A DNA stretch of 7,891 bases, taken from the NCBI RefSeq assembly GCF_014647055.1, contig NZ_BMOL01000039.1, forward strand, positions 1 through 7,891. The letters are read 5' to 3'. Below the pieces are notes generated by a model that saw only the letters and a program-made list of their open reading frames with translations, was not told the origin of the DNA and made no database searches. The first letter of the stretch is position 1, and each line of letters opens with the position of its first letter. Positions 5,843-7,891 of the stretch are shown here, piece by piece. Source of the stretch: Deinococcus aerolatus (GTDB lineage: Bacteria; Deinococcota; Deinococci; Deinococcales; Deinococcaceae). The position numbers were made by a program, and so were the translations under genes.

Positions 5843-7108
5843 ATGGAACGTTCGGCCCCGGCGACACACGGCTCTCATGCCCCTGCAACGCTGACGGTCC
5901 AACTCGACAAGGAAATTTGCCGTCTGGTCTGGAACGGTTACGTTCTGCCGCTCTCGGAAAAATGGGTGGTGTTCTATGCCCTGCTGGCAGTCAACCACGA
6001 ACGCCACGTCAGCACGGATGAGATCTGCGACCACCATCCCTGGAGCCGCCTGAGTCCCAGCGTGGCGGGCCGGGACCTGTGGCGCTTCACCAGAACGCAG
6101 GAGCCGGAACTGTTCGGCCAGCGCGTCACCAGCAGCCCGGCCCGGCAGGCATCCAAGCTGTTTGCGCTGGCCCTGGGTGAGCGGATCCAGCTCCGGTTTG
6201 ACCCGGCGCGCCCGGTGATCTTCGATCACCTGCGCTCCCTGCGGATTCACCGCAACACGGTGGCCGTGGAGCTGGGCGAATGCACGCTGCTGCTCCAGAG
6301 TGGCCTGGTGGCCCAGGCGCTCGAGCGCCTGGTCTCGATGCAGGACTGCACGCTGTCGGCCAACGATCAGGCCCAGATCCTGACCCTGACCACCATGTGC
6401 CTGGAAGACCAGGGGGGCATCGACGCCACCGCGTGCCAGTTGCCCCTTCTGCTGGCGGCGTCGCACCTTCCTGGCCTCAACCGACTCAACCGGGCGCGCC
6501 TGCTTGTCCGGGTGGCGCGCTATTACACGTTGAAAGCCCACTACACCCAGGCACACTCGTATTTCGTCATCCTGCGTTCCCTGCTGGTTCCTGAGGACGG
6601 CGTGGAATATTGCTGGTTCCACATCAACTACGGCGTGTACCTGCGCCGAACCGGCCATCTGGAGCGGGCCATTCACCATCAGCGCCTGGCGCACGACGTG
6701 GCGCAGGCGGCGCAGTGGTGGCACGGCGTGTATTCCGCGCGCTCCAACCTGACCCTGATGCATCTTTCACTGGCCGAGACCAGTCCAGCGCCGGCACGTC
6801 AGCGGCTGCTTCAGCAGGCGCTGGACTGGGCACAGCGGGCACATTCGACAGTGACCCTGACTCGGCAGCAACTGGCGATGGCCCAGACCGCTGTCCTGGT
6901 GGCGCGATGCTACCGCTTGCTGGGAAAAACCATGGAGGCGCGGCACTGGCTGGACAAGGCCCGGGTGGTGGACCACCACCCGGAGCTGGCACTGCATCTG
7001 GCAGTGGTGTGGGATGAACAGGCCCTGCTCGAAGAGCAGGGGGGTCACCACTTCCACGCCCACCTGGCCCAGGCACAGGCGGCGGCTTGCCGGGGAGAGC
7101 AGGAATGA
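5843..7108 (+). CDS. Winged-helix/TPR transcriptional regulator
   Basis: A 421-aa cytoplasmic protein. The ATG at 5843 has GAGGAG five bases upstream (5832-5837). Residues about 15-85 look like a winged-helix DNA-binding domain: a short strand with RLVWNGYVLPLS, then the helix WVVFYALLAV, then the HVSTDEIC turn and an SVAGRDLWRF recognition-type helix. This resembles the DNA-binding domains of OmpR- or SARP-like regulators. Residues about 135-415 are alpha-helical with repeated Ala/Leu-rich pairs typical of tetratricopeptide repeats, for example INYGVYLRRTGHLERAIHHQ (261-280) and the segment RCYRLLGKTMEARHWLDKAR (355-374). There is no receiver, ATPase or transmembrane segment. TPR domains commonly bind peptides or partner proteins, so it may sense a peptide or the neighbouring membrane protein; this is inference. 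It overlaps the next gene by 4 bp and is divergent from the beta-helix lipoprotein gene, its likeliest target besides itself. Confidence 0.8.
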   Translation: MERSAPATHGSHAPATLTVQLDKEICRLVWNGYVLPLSEKWVVFYALLAVNHERHVSTDEICDHHPWSRLSPSVAGRDLWRFTRTQEPELFGQRVTSSPARQASKLFALALGERIQLRFDPARPVIFDHLRSLRIHRNTVAVELGECTLLLQSGLVAQALERLVSMQDCTLSANDQAQILTLTTMCLEDQGGIDATACQLPLLLAASHLPGLNRLNRARLLVRVARYYTLKAHYTQAHSYFVILRSLLVPEDGVEYCWFHINYGVYLRRTGHLERAIHHQRLAHDVAQAAQWWHGVYSARSNLTLMHLSLAETSPAPARQRLLQQALDWAQRAHSTVTLTRQQLAMAQTAVLVARCYRLLGKTMEARHWLDKARVVDHHPELALHLAVVWDEQALLEEQGGHHFHAHLAQAQAAACRGEQE

Positions 7109-7503
7109 CGGGAAACGGCGGCAACTCAGGACCCGGGCCAGCGCCCCCCCTCTACAAACTCTTCTGGTGGAGCGTCGTCCCCCTGCTTACGGTGCTGCAG
7201 GCGGTTTCGCATTACGCGGAGGGGCGTCCCCCAGCCGATCTGGCGCAGCGAAGAGACTTCACCAGGGCCTGCCATGAAGCTCTGGCCCAGACCTTGCCAC
7301 GTGACGTGATGGGCTTCTCCCCGATCTACCCGGAAGCTCTTCATTCCACCGCTGAGGGATACCGCTGGGAAGGCAGGACCACAGGCGACGGAGACGCGGG
7401 CAAATACCTCGCGATAACGATGATCTGTGAAGGCTCGCCCCAGGACCCCAAGCTCCGACTTCAGATGCGTGAGGTTTCCATCGACGATTCCTCTTATTGG
7501 TAG
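7105..7503 (+). CDS. Small single-pass membrane protein, coupled to regulator
   Basis: The start ATG overlaps the regulator stop as ATGA (7105-7108), with purines GGGGAGAGCAGGA immediately upstream; an in-frame start at 7087 lies deeper in the regulator gene and is less likely. The 132-aa product has a Gly/Pro-rich head (1-16) and one hydrophobic segment at about 17-37 (LYKLFWWSVVPLLTVLQAV). A soluble domain of about 95 residues with two Cys (56 and 108) follows; it ends SIDDSSYW. I do not recognise the family. The coupling implies that it works with the regulator, for example as a membrane anchor, sensor or antagonist, but nothing in the sequence proves this. A transposase gene lies just downstream on the opposite strand. 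Confidence 0.75.
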   Translation: MTGNGGNSGPGPAPPLYKLFWWSVVPLLTVLQAVSHYAEGRPPADLAQRRDFTRACHEALAQTLPRDVMGFSPIYPEALHSTAEGYRWEGRTTGDGDAGKYLAITMICEGSPQDPKLRLQMREVSIDDSSYW

Positions 7504-7541
7504 TCCGTTGACACTGAAAGTTTTGGCGTCCCACACATAGC
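7504..7541. mobile_element. Probable 3' terminal region of the right-hand IS
   Basis: These 38 bases lie between the stop of the membrane-protein gene and the stop of the right-hand transposase, so one end of that element should be here or just inside. A segment CTGAAAGTTTTGGCG at 7514-7528 is a possible terminal repeat. The matching end lies outside the window, so the exact border and any target duplication are unknown. Confidence 0.35.
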
Positions 7542-7891
7542 TTAAGTGACATAGAGCCGAAGAGGTACGCCTCTTCCTACCTGTTCAAGCAGCTGTAGAA
7601 GGCGTCGTGGTGGGCGCTCCGTTGAATAGGCGCGCCAAGCCTGCCAGATCCAGACGAATGGCCCCAACCACAGGCGTACCTGATGCAGCAACACACTCCA
7701 CCCAGGCAGATGCATCGCATCTGCCTGGGTGGACACATCGCCCTTGGATGGAGGCGAATGCTCAGCCCACCAGTGCAGGAAGCAGAATGCAGCGCACACC
7801 AGACTCCAATGCCGCCGAAGGGCAATGTCCGATCGAGCCTGGCAATGCGTCCAGCCCAGATGCTGCTTGATCTCCCGGTAAGCCTGCTCGA
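7542..7891 (-). CDS. IS701-type transposase, C-terminal part (runs off right edge)
   Basis: Partial gene; its 5' part is beyond the right edge. The visible 115 codons begin EQAYREIKQHLGWTHCQARSD, followed by a conserved RRHW and a Trp-rich helix (FLHWW). In related transposases this region carries the third catalytic acidic residue (the E of the EQAYREIK-type motif) and the C-terminal helix bundle. A variable linker (about residues 44-63) follows, then VRLWLGPFVWIWQAWRAYS and the ending LRLYVT, typical of one IS701 subgroup as I recall it. It differs in type from the left-hand transposase, although both are on the minus strand. The visible part is uninterrupted, so the copy may be active. Confidence 0.85.
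   Translation of the reverse strand, partial: EQAYREIKQHLGWTHCQARSDIALRRHWSLVCAAFCFLHWWAEHSPPSKGDVSTQADAMHLPGWSVLLHQVRLWLGPFVWIWQAWRAYSTERPPRRLLQLLEQVGRGVPLRLYVT
7559..7576. repeat. Perfect 7-bp stem, TACG loop
   Basis: GAAGAGG-TACG-CCTCTTC lies near the 3' end of the right-hand transposase gene, 15 bases before its stop codon begins. It could be an mRNA 3' stem or a subterminal feature of the IS. Confidence 0.7.
7697..7733. repeat. Perfect 17-bp inverted repeat, 3-nt loop, inside transposase gene
   Basis: TCCACCCAGGCAGATGC (7697-7713) and its exact reverse complement (7717-7733) flank the triplet ATC. The structure lies inside the transposase coding frame, within the variable linker between the catalytic core and the C-terminal helices, so it is tolerated by the protein. 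The loop is too short for a normal hairpin unless one or two pairs open. Confidence 0.92.

Noticed and set aside
5825..6763. 312-codon minus-strand open frame
   Set aside because: It lies wholly opposite the regulator, which has a good Shine-Dalgarno, clear domains and a coupled downstream gene. The minus-strand product is low-complexity Gln/Arg/Val-rich.
1..7891. Composite transposon made of the two flanking IS elements
   Set aside because: The two transposases appear to belong to different subgroups, and neither element is complete in the window, so no shared ends can be shown.

Overview
The window looks like accessory DNA from a Deinococcus-like bacterium. This is an inference from three things: generally high GC, two different DDE transposases of types I associate with Deinococcus, and secreted lipoproteins beside a winged-helix/TPR regulator. 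No rRNA, tRNA or housekeeping gene is present to fix the taxonomy. No CRISPR array was seen.

Layout, left to right. (1) Positions 1-750 hold the 5' part of an IS701-like transposase gene on the minus strand, broken by an in-frame TGA. A perfect 34-bp palindrome covers its likely ribosome binding site and start codon. (2) Positions 751-2679 (minus) encode a lipoprotein with a complete M23 (LytM) zinc-peptidase site. Its 3' third is strikingly AT-rich. (3) Positions 2764-3088 (minus), just upstream of the peptidase gene, hold two diverged copies of a sequence matching the lasso-type RiPP leader signature YxxPxLxxxGxxxxxT. The first copy has a good start and Shine-Dalgarno. The second has no usable start in frame and runs without a stop into the peptidase reading frame. 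(4) Positions 3107-3731 carry no convincing gene, but include a nine-G tract and a terminator-like hairpin. (5) Positions 3732-5645 (minus) encode a GC-rich lipoprotein built almost wholly of GGG/GN parallel beta-helix repeats. (6) Positions 5646-5842 are a divergent promoter region. (7) Positions 5843-7108 and 7105-7503 (plus) are a translationally coupled pair: a winged-helix/TPR regulator and a small single-pass membrane protein. (8) Positions 7542-7891 (minus) are the C-terminal part of a second, different IS701-type transposase, with a perfect 17-bp inverted repeat inside the coding region.

Possible interplay (inference). The regulator and membrane protein face the beta-helix lipoprotein across a shared control region and could regulate it. 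The leader-peptide copies sit immediately upstream of, and on the same strand as, the secreted peptidase. No lasso cyclase, leader peptidase or RRE protein is visible here, so any RiPP machinery would have to be elsewhere. The mosaic composition and the flanking IS elements suggest a region assembled by repeated transfer and insertion. The strongest candidate for something undescribed is the tandem leader-peptide locus with its in-frame continuation into the M23 gene.
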